NCBI GenBank assembly: GCA_025890175.1
Contig: JANPYM010000010.1
Coordinates: 1,146,427 to 1,210,426, forward strand
DNA: 64,000 nt
Reading direction: 5' to 3'
Source: Ciborinia camelliae
Lineage: Eukaryota > Ascomycota > Leotiomycetes > Helotiales > Sclerotiniaceae
Below the pieces are notes generated by a model. The model had not been told where the DNA came from, searched no databases, and was given only the letters and a program-made list of their open reading frames with translations. Made by a program: the position numbers and the translations under genes. Position 1 is the stretch's first letter. Every line of letters begins with the position of its first letter. Below are positions 35,920 to 47,882 of this stretch, piece after piece.

Positions 35920-38438
35920 ATGCCACGAAACAAACGGGGCGGCGCTCGGGGGAGGGGCAATTTCAGTTCACCTAGAGGTGGCCGCGGAACTCCTAATCCT
36001 GGGACCTCTTTCATACCATTCGCTGGCGCATATGTTCCCCAAGGACCTCACACTGGTAATGTTCACATATTCTTCAATGCAATCAGTAATCTGCGATTGC
36101 TTGCTTCAGCAGCATATTGGTAAAGACTAATAACATTGTCATATCGCAGGCTTCACCCTTCAAGAAGAAGCTCGCAATACCGAACGTCATCATTCATTCT
36201 GGAACTCTGATCAAAGATTGAGGGATACAAAAGTGAGCTTTGTCAGCGCTGGAGAGTTTAAACCGCCCGATCTTATTAAAGATTCCGAGGAAGCTTTGGC
36301 TGAAATGACCTTGGAGTCCGCAAAACTACCTGAGAAGAGCCTGGCCCATGACGTGCAAATGGAGGATGACGAAAAAAGCATGGCTGCACCATCTTCGTCG
36401 TTCATGATAGATACCTCTGGAAGCAAGCCTGTTGAGACTGGTCTTGCACCTCCACGTTTACGTTCGATCTCTCCAACGCGGTCCGACTCAAGCGAAGAAG
36501 TAATACTCTTTCACGGACGTGGTCAATCAGGAAAGAGAGGTGTCAAAATCGAAGATGACCCCCCAGCATGCGCCGATCCAATAGATGCCAAGATTAAGAT
36601 GGTGGAACACAGAATTCTTGAGCAGCAAAAGCTATTAGAAGAGACTTTGGATGAAAAGGAGGCATCCTTAGAGTCCATTCCACCCGAGTTGGCGGAGGCT
36701 TTGAACAGGGAGACGTTTTTGGGTGCGGTGCCACACAGGGTAGCGAATTCGCCTTCTCCCGACTTTGAGGCAATCCTACCCAAGCGTCAAAATAAAGGTC
36801 GACATCAAGGTCGCGCCAGACGAAGTCGACGGGCAACCGGAAAGGCTGATGTTAGTGATGAAGAGGATGCAATAATTGCGGATTACATTGCAAATATGGA
36901 TCAGGAACAAGACATGGATGATGTCGACCAAACTTTCAACAAACGTGAGTTGGGGGGTGATGATGACGCTGCTTGGCAAGATGACTCTTCCGTGGAAGAA
37001 TTTCAAGATTCTGATCAACCTGAACGGCATGGATGGAGTCGAACTGAATTGCAGGATCTTGATGATCTAAGTACGTCTGATGAGGCTCGAGGCAAAGTTC
37101 AAACCGTCTTATCCAAGCGGCATCGTGTTGGCGGTGTACAGTACTTAATTGTCTGGGAACATCAGGATGTAGACGAAGCAAGATGGGTTCCACTGCATGT
37201 GTTACAAGACTCCGGTGCTTTTCCTCTCATCGAGGTGTTCGAAGCTGAAGAGAAGTTGATCGCCGAATTTGAAAGCAATGGGGATGAAGACAATGACGAT
37301 TCCAATGATATTGGCGATGAGGACGATGAGGACGATGATGACCATGATGATGAGCAGGATCTAGTTCAAAGGAGGATCGACAGAATGGATGATGAACAAA
37401 TTGCGAGACTGTTAAGTAAGCAGGAGGAACTTGGTATGGGTGGGAATGAAATTCTACTCTTCGATGATGATGTTAATGATGAGGATGACGAAATTGAAGC
37501 CCCTGTGGTTGATCTCGGCAAATTCATTCTATCAGGCAGAAGAGGTAGAAAAGAAAGGCAAAGACGCCAAGGCGAATTCCCACCTGCAGTTCCATTGGCC
37601 GATGCTTACGATGGATTTGATGTCATGGACTTTGATCGCCCCAGTCTTAAAAAGAAACCTAAAGGTCGCAAGGGTAAACTGATTCTTGATGATATCTCGG
37701 ATTCAGAGCTTGAGGCCTCGATGCAATCAGCATGGGACAATGATCGTGTTAAGAAGAAGGAGAGAAAGCAAGAGCGTGAAGTATTACGTGCACAAGGTCT
37801 ACTAACTGGCAAGCATGGCAAACCCGATATGAAGGCAAGGTATAAGGAAGGAATGAGTATCAATGATGTCAAGGAAGAAATCAAGGAGTTTTTGAAGGGC
37901 GATAGTACTACGTCAGTATCCTTCCTGTTTGTCACGATCTATGCTAACATGATGCAGGCTTTCTCTCCCTGCAATGGACAAAGCCAATCGTAAATTCGTT
38001 CACGAAATCGCAAATGCCTTCAAATTGAAGTCCAAGTCAGCTGGCCTAGGTAATAAACGTTATCCCATCTTGTATCGCACTGCGAGAACGACCGTTTATG
38101 GAGAGCGTGCCTACGAAGCTGCAGCATCAAAACTCTCACGACGTTTCCTTCCTCGTAATGATGTGGGTGGGAGAAGAGCGGGAGCTGCGCCCAGGCGTGG
38201 CGGTCGAGCTGGTGGAGGTGGAGGTGGAGGCTTTGGTGGGGGTTTTGGCGCAGCCAGTTACCGTGATGGTGATGTGGTCGGTGCCTCGGCTCCCGAGTTG
38301 GGTGTTGAGAACAAAGGAAGAGCGATGTTGGAGAAGATGGGCTGGAGTGCCGGCACAGCTCTTGGAGCTCTTGATAATAAGGGAATCCTCCAACCTGTAT
38401 CCCATGTTGTAAAAACGACCAAAGCCGGACTGGGATAA
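35920..38438 (+). CDS. SQS1: R3H and G-patch protein SQS1, with chromodomain-like segment
   Basis: Three exons: 35920-36055, 36150-37911 and 37958-38438. The product is 792 aa. Sqs1 (Pfa1) activates the DEAH helicase Prp43 through its G-patch and acts in splicing and ribosome maturation. The N-terminus is RGG-rich (KRGGARGRGNF). The acidic middle holds a segment at about 361-415 (QTVLSKRHRVGGVQYLIVWE, then DEARWVP and LIEVFEAE) that aligns with the chromodomain pattern. The last exon carries an R3H domain (about 640-680, ANRKFVHEIANAFKLKSKS), a Gly-rich linker and a terminal G-patch (about 750-792, MLEKMGWSAGTALG). It starts just after an AAG|GT sequence; ATG 35920 is the first in-frame ATG. 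Confidence 0.88.
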
Positions 38439-38920
38439 GGATCGTGAAACTACCAAAAAGGGAGTTCACAAACAAAACAGTCTGGCGTGTATGATTTTGA
38501 TGTGTTAATCGACATATTCGGTGACAGTTGATAGATATGTAGGGTTAGTACATATTGATTGATGGCCATTTGAATGTCTTGTTGAGCCGATTGATTCCCG
38601 TTGCATGATATCTCGCAATATCATGCTCGCAATAGAAAACGGTGCACATATCACATTGTATCGGACCAGAAAGTGACAGTGGATTAAGTTCATGTTTGAA
38701 TTTCGTCTTCTAATTCCCTATTCTGATGTGAAGACGTTTATTGTACAGCCACGTACCCCGAAAAACAGACCGTGAAGACATTTGCCCCCATAAAAAGCAG
38801 ACCATCCATAACGCATTAAAAAGAAAACCCCAAGGTTCTCGAACAAGAGCCGTCATCTGCTAGATGACCCAGAGCTCAAGCATATCCGATACCCCCCTAA
38901 AACCCCTAATAAAAGACAAC
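38439..38920. other. Convergent 3' region, SQS1 / H2B
   Basis: A 482-bp non-coding gap between converging genes. It holds only short frames and presumably both 3' UTRs. Confidence 0.6.
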
Positions 38921-39537
<617 letters not shown>

Positions 39538-39684
39538 TTTGAATATAAAATGTGGTTTGAATTGAAAAATATAAGTTGGAGTTGATAGAAGTTGAAGATT
39601 CGGTTTGTTGAAGAGTTTGTTGAGTTGGGATGTAAAAGAGTTGAACGGTCGAAGAAGATGGAGGGAGGAAGAACGTCTTTTAAA

Positions 39685-39700
39685 TTTCGCGACCGCGAAA
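39685..39700. promoter_or_regulatory. Inverted SCB/E2F-like boxes in H2B promoter
   Basis: TTTCGCG-AC-CGCGAAA is a perfect 7-bp inverted repeat about 150 bp upstream of the H2B start. CGCGAAA fits the SBF consensus CRCGAAA and the E2F core. Such sites drive G1/S transcription in fungi. Function here is inferred. Confidence 0.6.
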
Positions 39701-40457
39701 GATCACGGAGCTAAAGTGGAGCGAAAGCTAGACTGTATTCAGACTAAATGTCAAATGACGCTAACACTAGCGGCAAATTATGCCCCTTCCCAGAAATTAT
39801 AGTTCTTAATTTTGATTGGCAGAATGAATGGAATGAAATAAAATTGAGGAAAAAAAACTTACCTAAGTAAGTATGCATAAATTTATGCTCGTATTGCACC
39901 TGACCTCATTGTATTTGTATTTGTACCAGGCATAACAGTAGGTAGGTACTTAACCATTCTGCATCTTTCCTGTCCAGTATTGCATTTCAAGTCCGGTATC
40001 ATTCCACATCACACCATACTACCACTACCCACAGAAGAGCTGCCCGATCGAAGCTTCTCTCCCAATACATGTACCCCCAATGAGGCGTATATAAAATGCA
40101 AGAAGCAAACATGCCTGCCCACCACACCTTCCAATCCTAGAGCAATCTCCTATCTCGTCATAACCAGCACAGCAAATCCTGCCCCATCTCTCCTTTCCCT
40201 TTATAATCGGTAGATTGCAGAGGTAGGTCCATATGTTTGCTTATTTCCAACCCAATGGCTTTCGATTGTTGTATTTTTGAACAAGTATTCAGAAAGAAAG
40301 GTGTCGAATATGTTTTAGCCATCCCTAAACAAAAATTTCTGGTATATTAATCCCTAAGAGATTAAGAGACCATTTAGCTGGCAAATAAGAAAAAATAATC
40401 AAGAATCGCAAAGGTATCTCGGCAAGTAGTCCATAAACGGCTCAAACTAAAGATTAT

Positions 40458-40652
40458 ATTTAAATGTGTATGGTTGAGAAAATGCCAAGTGTCATATTGA
40501 AATGCATATAGTTAAATGATTCTGCTCGAGCGAAGTGTCATATTTAAAATGCACATGATTAAGAGAATATGCCAAGTGGTATATTGAAATGCACCTGGTT
40601 GAATGGTTCTGCTCAAGCTAAGTGTTATGTTTAAATGCACATAGTTGAGCAG
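40458..40652. repeat. Alternating A/B diverged tandem repeat
   Basis: About 195 bp are built from alternating units. A-units (about 38-41 nt) start TTTAAATG and end in GCCAAGTG or similar. B-units (about 46 nt) start TTGAAATGCA and contain TTCTGCTCRAGC. The order is A-B-A-B-A, with 10-20% divergence between like units. It has no coding potential. Confidence 0.8.
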
Positions 40653-40717
40653 CACGTGTCCTCCTTACGACTCTCTTTCCTCAGTACCTATCCCACCCAT
40701 TGTCCACTTCCAGGATT

Positions 40718-41508
40718 TTAATCAAGAGATCGGGGGCGACGACGTTGTGAATGTCCATAACTTGAAGCCAATGCCCGAATTTGTCTGATAATATTCGAGG
40801 GAACGGCGGCTATGACATTAACAATGGAACCAGCAAATACGCCGGTAGTGGGCCGATTTCGCTGCTGCTGTTGTTGTTGTAGTTGTTGTTTTTGAGGAGG
40901 AGGAGGACGAGGAGGTTTCTCGGTCCTGTCCACAATGCCCAACGGAGTGATCGGTCTAAGTTCAGCACCTTGACCGCCACTTTGCTTTTCGCACCCATGT
41001 GGATGGCGGGATCGTGCTCGCCCTCATGTCGCTCCCGGCACAAACGACCAGTTCTCGCGTTAACAAGTACCTTACACTTGGGTACTCGTTGTTTCTTCGC
41101 CTGATTGGCGGCAGGGGCGGCGACTTTAGAAGCCTCGTCTTGCGCGGCTTTCTCTTTGGCTTCATCTTCCTTGGCCTTCTCATCGGCCCAAGAAAGAGTA
41201 GTTTCTGACATATCAACGTCAGGGGGAGGAAGAGGACCAAACATCTCCATGGCTGCGAGCTGTCGCTCGGTGAATTGCTCCTGTGGCAGCAGCTTCCAGC
41301 TTCCATGCCGTAATTTCTTGGATTAAAAGATGACGGCGATTGGGGGCGGCAGCTTCTTGCGCAGCAAGTTGCTGCTCTACATGATCAAAATTAGCTTCAT
41401 TGACCTATGCAATATTTTGCAGAAGTTGAGAAAGAAGAATAAGGTCTCGAAATTAAGAGATGATTCTTAATACTTACCCGGGGTGTCAGAAACTTGTTGG
41501 AAAGACAT
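40718..41508 (-). pseudogene. Gene of unknown function, frame-broken (two indels)
   Basis: I do not recognise this family. Exon 1 (41508-41478, MSFQQVSDTP) joins exon 2 at 41394 across an 83-nt intron. Exon 2 reads HVEQQLAAQEAAAPNRRHLL, then must shift frame at about 41317 to continue KLRHGSWKLLPQEQFTERQL and MEMFGPLPPPDVDMSETTLS. The frame then runs through a charged helix to a Cys/His segment (CKVLVNARTGRLCRERHEGE, then HDPAIH). A second shift near 40970 leads to ELRPITPLGIVDRTEKPPRP, a Gln-rich run and a basic C-terminus ending at 40718. The two shifts have opposite sign. They may be true lesions or sequencing errors; the rest looks well kept. The C-x(11)-C-x(3)-H-x(3)-H pattern suggests metal binding, but this is only a suggestion. 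Confidence 0.55.
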
Positions 41509-41966
41509 CTATCTATACAAATATTGGATCGAGTTCAATATCTCTACAATACTGTGTTAAATGATATATCCATTGATTGATTGAGTGAGAAGATTGGGTC
41601 TTAAAATTTCTCAAATTTTATTGAGCTGTGATCTTTCGTCGAAGAAAAAGAAATAGAACGCAAAAGTTGGTGTTATGGTTCGCGACAGTGAGCTCTATTA
41701 TCACGTAACAGTCCTATGGTAGGGCATCCTCGCTTTCGACAAAATCCAATAAAAGGTTCCCAGAGCGAGACCAAATCATCCGTGAATTATTAAAGATATC
41801 ACATCGTACACACACGCACACAAAAATATCCACTGTCAATTCAAACATCTCACGCGGAAGTATAGTCTCGCCTCGTTTAAATGAACTGGTCTTTAGGGAT
41901 TGGCATAAGGGAGCGCTCCTGGGGAGCTATTATTTCAATTCAAGTACTAACTAACTATCCGTAGCA
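41509..41966. other. Divergent intergenic region, frame-broken gene / zinc-finger pseudogene
   Basis: A 458-bp region of ordinary composition with a CACACACGCACACA stretch near 41808. No gene was seen. Confidence 0.5.
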
Positions 41967-44403
41967 ATGGCGGAATTACAAATTCTTCTCGCGCTCCTGT
42001 TAGAGGTGAAAATACCCTCCACCCCAATCGATTCTTCATGACAAGGAGGTCGATTTCGAATTACGATAGTTACTGCGATAACTGTAACTGCTATTAGCGC
42101 GGTAGCTCAAGCTATATCTGATCTAGCTACACTGCCAGCTACCTACCTCGGCACCTACAACAATCAATACGTCAATCAATCGTCCAACGCTGACTATCAC
42201 CATCAATATAGCAGCCATGCCTATAGTCAGTGCACTTGCCGGTGATCTAGGTACTTTTGTTGAACGGAGCAAGACCTCAGGCACAATCAATCGTACCAAC
42301 TACCAATACTTCGACTGTTGAAGTACGCACTCGTACACCAACAAAGTCCACAACAGTTCCCAAGCAGCCAATTGTCGGCGCGCCTATCGCACTCACAAGT
42401 TCAACTTCACCTCCAATAAATCGACGTAGAGCCACTACTGCAGTACCGATTTCTGAAGCCAGCGCAAACACGTATGATGGCATATTTGAAGGACTTTCCT
42501 CCACACAAGTCGCCCCATCACCTCCACCACAAATCGAACAGGAATTATACAATCTTGATCACATATTTGAGGTACGACTAAATTTTCCATGTCAATACTG
42601 CCAGGAGATATATCCACATCGAAATTCTCTATGTTCCCATATCAGACACAAACATAGATCGGAGCATTCTAGTGAGAGGAAAGCCAGCCTTTCCCCAATT
42701 GCTGAACAAGTCCCTCCAACTCCACCCAGGAACCATCAGTGTCCTCATTGCAACTTCAAATATATCAATTCAAGTTCTTTATTAGGGCACATCTCTTTGT
42801 ACCATCAAATGGAGAACAAAGCTATCAAAGAACGAGAAGAAGCTGCTCAGGAACCAAAAGCTGTTCTCCCAAGAACTTTATTATCTCATTCAACTCGAAA
42901 TAATGGACCTCTCACATCTGCTGGACAGGGAGCATACAATGACGATGGCCTATATGGAAAGCCCATCCCATAGGCCATTCCAACTACTCGTCTATCTTTG
43001 ATTCTTTGGTCAGCTCCCGAGCGAGGGTCATATAATCCCGATGACTTATTTGGGATCTCTTCTCTTGCCCCGGTTCTTTCAGCCGATGAGAAAACCCAGG
43101 TACGTCCAAAACAGGCTGCCAAGAAATAACAAAATGAAGCTGCAGCTCCAAGTGCTTCCTTACTTGCACTCCAAGTCGAAGACCCTACCACCAGTGCTGA
43201 ACTTGAAGCATACACTTCCGGTGGCCGATATAAAATACTTATACCATCGGGTGGGCTTCCATTACAAGTGCTTCCATCACGTTGGGTTCCATCACAGGGG
43301 CAACATGCTGTGTAGCGTCAGACTCGAGCTGATCCAGAAGAATTGCCTGAAGTAAACGGAGTGATTATTGAATCAGTAGCCACTCTAACTACTCTACCGC
43401 CTTTTCTTCCTTGGTCATTTGCTGAGCAGAAGCCACACAACTCCGATGACTTGTTTGGGATCTTTCCTCACACCGAAGAGGCCCGAGACATATAGGTCCT
43501 CAACCCACTGCCGCCGATGTACAACGAATTGACGCTCAATTTGACATGAGCGCGCAATATGAAAAGATTTCGAACGCCATAGAGAATGGTGCCGACTGGC
43601 GTGGCTTCATTTCGGGCAGAAATGAGACAGCCCCGACCGAGTTGGCACATCAAGAAATATAGACCAAAACCAATTACATACCTCTCCATGTAGGTATCTC
43701 ACAAGATCAAAATTGACGGCGATCAACTCGTCTTTGTTTTTGGACGAAAAAGTATCCAGGTACCAGACCTCGATATTAACCAAGCGTTAGCTTCGGGTAT
43801 GGCCGACTCGGTACTACTATTCCAACGAGTCAATCGGTACATGAATGCTTAGAACATGGACAGGGCGAACATACACGTGGTTCATATTTTTCATTTCACG
43901 GGCCGATGATCAACTGCCAATATTTCCCCCGTTGCACAACAATAATGCGCACTTGGAGCGTTTTTGTCATATAATGGCTGCTGTACGGGCAGCCAGAAAC
44001 TTCAATATGAACCCACCACGAAAAATTACTTTTGTGCTGAGGGGAAACTCAGTAGCTTGCCTTCCAGTGACAAGTTGGACAAATTGGTACACCTTACAAA
44101 ACATATTTGACCCTAAGTTGCTTATATTCTTTGACCAAATACCACCAACCAGTCTAGCGGTTGCATCTCCTCATCTCGATCGTTTTGAGGCCAAGCTTTT
44201 CGGATATTACAATTTGGGTCAGCTGATTCGAATACATTCGAGAAGACAAGCTTTCGCTGCTCTCCTGCCAGCCCCAAAATGTAGATATGCAAGAGGATTT
44301 ACTATATTGGTGTGAAGAGTCATGGAATGCCAGACATGGCGTCTATGACCAACCAACCAGCTGGGTCATAATCCAGAGAGAGCGACGACGCAACGCTGTT
44401 TAA
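41967..44403 (+). pseudogene. Decayed C2H2 zinc-finger protein gene
   Basis: This is a long gene-like stretch broken by stops and shifts. From ATG 41967 the frame reads MAELQILLALLLEV, hits TGA at 42039 and goes on protein-like to about 42240. A shift leads to the main frame (42250-43495), which holds two C2H2 fingers (CQYCQEIYPHRNSLCSHIRH near 42590; CPHCNFKYINSSSLLGHISL near 42730). That frame continues with sensible sequence through stops TAG 42971, TAA 43127, TAG 43313 and TAG 43493. Each could come from CAG or CAA by C-to-T. A diverged internal repeat ends in NPDDLFGI and NSDDLFGI. Further shifts near 43480, 43690, 43850 and 44270 connect other protein-like pieces up to TAA 44401. Unrecognised introns could explain some breaks. 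The original function is unknown; DNA or RNA binding is possible from the fingers. Confidence 0.65.
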
Positions 44404-45422
44404 ATCATAGTTAGCATCTTCTCAAATATATGCATTTCAATACATCACTTGGTATTTTCTTAATCATATATATTTAAATATAATACTTGGTTCGAGCCGT
44501 TTACAGACGATTTGCCAAGATATCTTTGCAATTCTTGATGAAAACACTTTTCACTATCTATTGCAGTGCTAACAGCTATACAGGTTGATGCTCCGACAAC
44601 AAGCTCCTTAAGCACAACGACGGGTATAAGTTTACAAATTTGGGTGGAAAGTTATGTCTCACTTGAACTACCTTCGAACTCATGTTAAGTCTACCCTGCA
44701 GACCTAGTTCGTGGAATGAAACTAATCATCATGATTTGTGTGCTAGTTGCTTTGCTAATCAGGCTGGGACTCATTCCTTCCATTGACAATCAATGGAGTT
44801 GGCAGAATGTATCGAGTTGAATGGGTAGGCTAGGTACAGAGAAGTATTGGAAAAGTTTAACCTGGAGCTTAGTAATAATCACAAAGGCAGAAATGAGTGA
44901 TGGTTGCAAGTGCCGAACGAGGTTACCTTGTAGGAATTGATGGGATGTCAGAGTGAAGTGAAAGTTAAGTGAAGTTGGGAAAAAAGAAGTAAGAGAGTGA
45001 GAGTGAGAGCGAGAGTGCAGGGATAAAGAACTGGCAAAGAAAAGAAAATAATGAAAGTTATGCATTCTTAAAAGTGCAATTGGGGGTTTTTTTCGTGAAT
45101 TTTAATATTTCGTCAATTCGGCCAATCGAAGCGCAGTGTCTTATTTCATTTCATTTTCCTTCTAGCCGATTATCGTTAGCGTGAAAGATTGACCTTTTGT
45201 GCTTTGGGAGCTCAAAATGGGCTAGCGGCTTGGCTTTGGCTGCTGCGAGATCACAGAATGGCGCGAAATACATTATAAGAGAGCTTCCTTCCTCCCTCCC
45301 CATCTTCCAAACAATCAGCATAAAACTTTTCCACACAACATACTCCAAAATTCTTCGTTGAATCAATCCATCAACTTTTTTTTATCAACTTCAAATTACT
45401 TTTAATCTTTACCACATTCAAA
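44404..45422. other. Intergenic region and H2A promoter
   Basis: About 1.0 kb. The last ~250 bp form the H2A promoter, with CGCGAAA at 45262 and a TATAA-like element at 45273. A GAGAGTGAGAGTGAGAGC run lies near 44995. The minus-strand frame at 44790-45065 reflects this simple sequence, not a gene. Confidence 0.55.
45262..45280 (+). promoter_or_regulatory. SCB/E2F-like box and TATA-like element of H2A
   Basis: CGCGAAA (45262-45268) is followed closely by ATTATAAGA (about 45272-45280), roughly 150 bp before the H2A start. The same heptamer occurs twice in the H2B promoter, suggesting shared S-phase control. This is inferred from sequence only. Confidence 0.5.
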
Positions 45423-46087
<665 letters not shown>

Positions 46088-46712
46088 ATTTTTACTTCTG
46101 GGTTGTTGGCTTGAGATGGTCTGCTTTTATGATAATGGGGTGTCGTATGGGTTTGGGTTTATGGTTATTTTTTCGCGTCCCGGTTGTACATTAAAATCCA
46201 TGGCAATGGATTAGGATTGCTTTCTGAATCAATCTTACGAATGAAAATCCGAATGATCATTCTTCATTATTTTCCAAAATACTTTACCTCCATCTCCACC
46301 GAATGCAATGAAATGAAATGTGGGAATCGAACGTGGGGTTTTTGAACGCGGGACGCGTCTGTTTGTTTTGAATTTGTTCGAGAATGCGGGAAGAGCGTTT
46401 TTGTTTGGTTGGCGCAGCTCCAACTTTTGACATCCAGCTTATGCCTTGGTGGTAATTCTATGCATATCATCTCAATTGTAGTGGACATCAACTGCAATTT
46501 TCCCGGCATATAAATTCGTTCTTGTTCTTATTCATTCCGCATCAGCTTGCGCAAAAGCTCATTCAAACCGGGTACGTTCCTGTTCTCTAAAAGGGGTATT
46601 TGAGGCGCATTGGAAACATCGTCGAATTTCCTTGTGCTATGTACAATCCCCTTCCTTCCACCAATTGTAATTTCATCATGTGGCCATCCATCTCCATGCG
46701 ACACCCAGAAAC
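46088..46712. other. Convergent 3' region, H2A / NDUFB9
   Basis: About 0.6 kb. A minus-strand frame continues past the spliced NDUFB9 stop down to 46528. It could be a longer alternative C-terminus if the last intron is retained (see findings). Otherwise no gene was seen. Confidence 0.5.
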
Positions 46713-47239
46713 TTATAAAATCATCTTTGGAGGAGCTGTCAAATGTTAATGCGGCGATCTCAGTATTCGATAGATTATATAACTTACGGTCGAGAATTGG
46801 TGCTGGAAGGTTTCGTTCATATTTCGATCCTGGAAAAAGAGCATTGTAAGTATCCAACATGTATATGACCAGCCTTAGAAAACTTACCTCCCGGAGCAGT
46901 AGGTGGACGGTATGGATCTGGGTGCTTCCACTTCTCAAGCAAATCTTCTGTCTCCTTGAATAATGCCTGCGAATGAACCATACAGTCAGCCTATGCCTTC
47001 CCCGTTTTACCAATTGAGTAACTTGCCCTCTGTAATCTTGGGTCGTGGACATTCTTTTGCGCCTCGAATAATGATCTAATGTACAATGCTTGACCTCTCC
47101 AAAGATATCGATGTACACACCAGTCTAAGGAAAGCTTAAGGGAGCGCCGATAGAGCGACCTGTACGTATGGGGGTTAGCACTGATGACCTGAGTGTAATG
47201 GGAGGTCGATACCCACGATACTGTAGCTCTGGCAGACAT
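46713..47239 (-). CDS. NDUFB9: NADH:ubiquinone oxidoreductase (complex I) LYR subunit NDUFB9/B22
   Basis: Four exons: 47239-47027, 46966-46888, 46829-46788 and 46735-46713. The product is 118 aa, the expected size. It is an accessory subunit of mitochondrial complex I of the LYR family; the motif is SLYRRSLKLSLDWCVHRYLW, followed by GQALYIRSLFEAQKNV and DLLEKWKHPDPYRPPTAPGG. The first intron has a GC donor (AGG|GCAAGT), the common non-canonical type. It is the only join keeping RLQRA-LFKETED in frame. The last exon gives the ending ILDPPPKMIL. Retention of the 52-nt last intron would instead give a C-terminus about 80 residues longer. The gene is divergent from KGD2, so two mitochondrial genes share one promoter region. 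Confidence 0.88.
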
Positions 47240-47882
47240 TATGGGTCAAATCTAATCTTTTCTCCGCTGAGGCTTAAAATAGATGGCAATGCCCAACAGC
47301 CAAACACGACAATATTTTTTCTCCTTTTCCCCGACCACTTGAGATCTCAATCTCTCTATCTCTCTATCTTCGGGTTGACGCTATTGATGGGAAACGTCTG
47401 GACTGTGGTTGGTGGTTGATAGTTGGTGGTTGGTGGTCCCGGAATGAATATTCTATTCAGTAAGTGGAGTGGAGGTTTATGGTTAGACCTGAGCGTGAGT
47501 AAGTGAGTACTCGCTCGTACTCCGTCCGTACTTAATTATTTTAGTACAGTATTATTATTACTAGGTTGGTGTAGGTGTGGGAATATTGTACGGGCATATG
47601 CGGGTACAAATGTCGGGAAGTCGCTTCAAAATTCGCGAACACGGAAAAGACATCATACAGTACCGGGAGTTATAATAATAACTAGCCAATCTTACTTATC
47701 CTTTTACCTATTTCTTTTCGCATACCCGTTTGTTGATCTTGGAAATAGGTTCTTTATATCTTTTCCTACAACTCAGGTCTTCCTTTCTTCAACCTCCCTC
47801 TCCCTCCCTCTCCCTCCCTCTCTCATCCTCTCATCGCTCACGGAACGTAAAACATAACTTCTGTCTTTTCTCTCCTTTCGAA
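47240..47882. promoter_or_regulatory. Shared divergent region, NDUFB9 / KGD2
   Basis: A 643-bp region between two divergent nuclear genes for mitochondrial energy metabolism. It includes repeated TCTCTATC and TTGGTGGTT simple sequence and a CCCTCTCCCTC run (47800-47825) just upstream of KGD2. Co-regulation is plausible but not demonstrated. Confidence 0.45.

Larger units (their letters stand above)
39538..40717. other. H2B upstream region and repeat-containing intergenic DNA
   Basis: The first 200 bp form the H2B promoter. The rest is non-coding and includes the diverged tandem array at 40458-40652. The open frames at 39605-39802 and 39980-40213 have no recognisable protein features. Confidence 0.55.

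Noticed and set aside
36523..38475. Several long antisense frames across SQS1
   Set aside because: They are explained by the acidic and Gly-rich codon bias of SQS1 and show no independent features.
44790..45065. 91-residue minus-strand frame rich in Ser/His/Phe
   Set aside because: It reflects the GAGAGTGAGAG-type simple repeat in the H2A upstream region.
46321..46400. tRNA-like B box on the minus strand (GTTCGATTCCC)
   Set aside because: No matching A box, acceptor stem or anticodon arm can be drawn upstream at the right distance.
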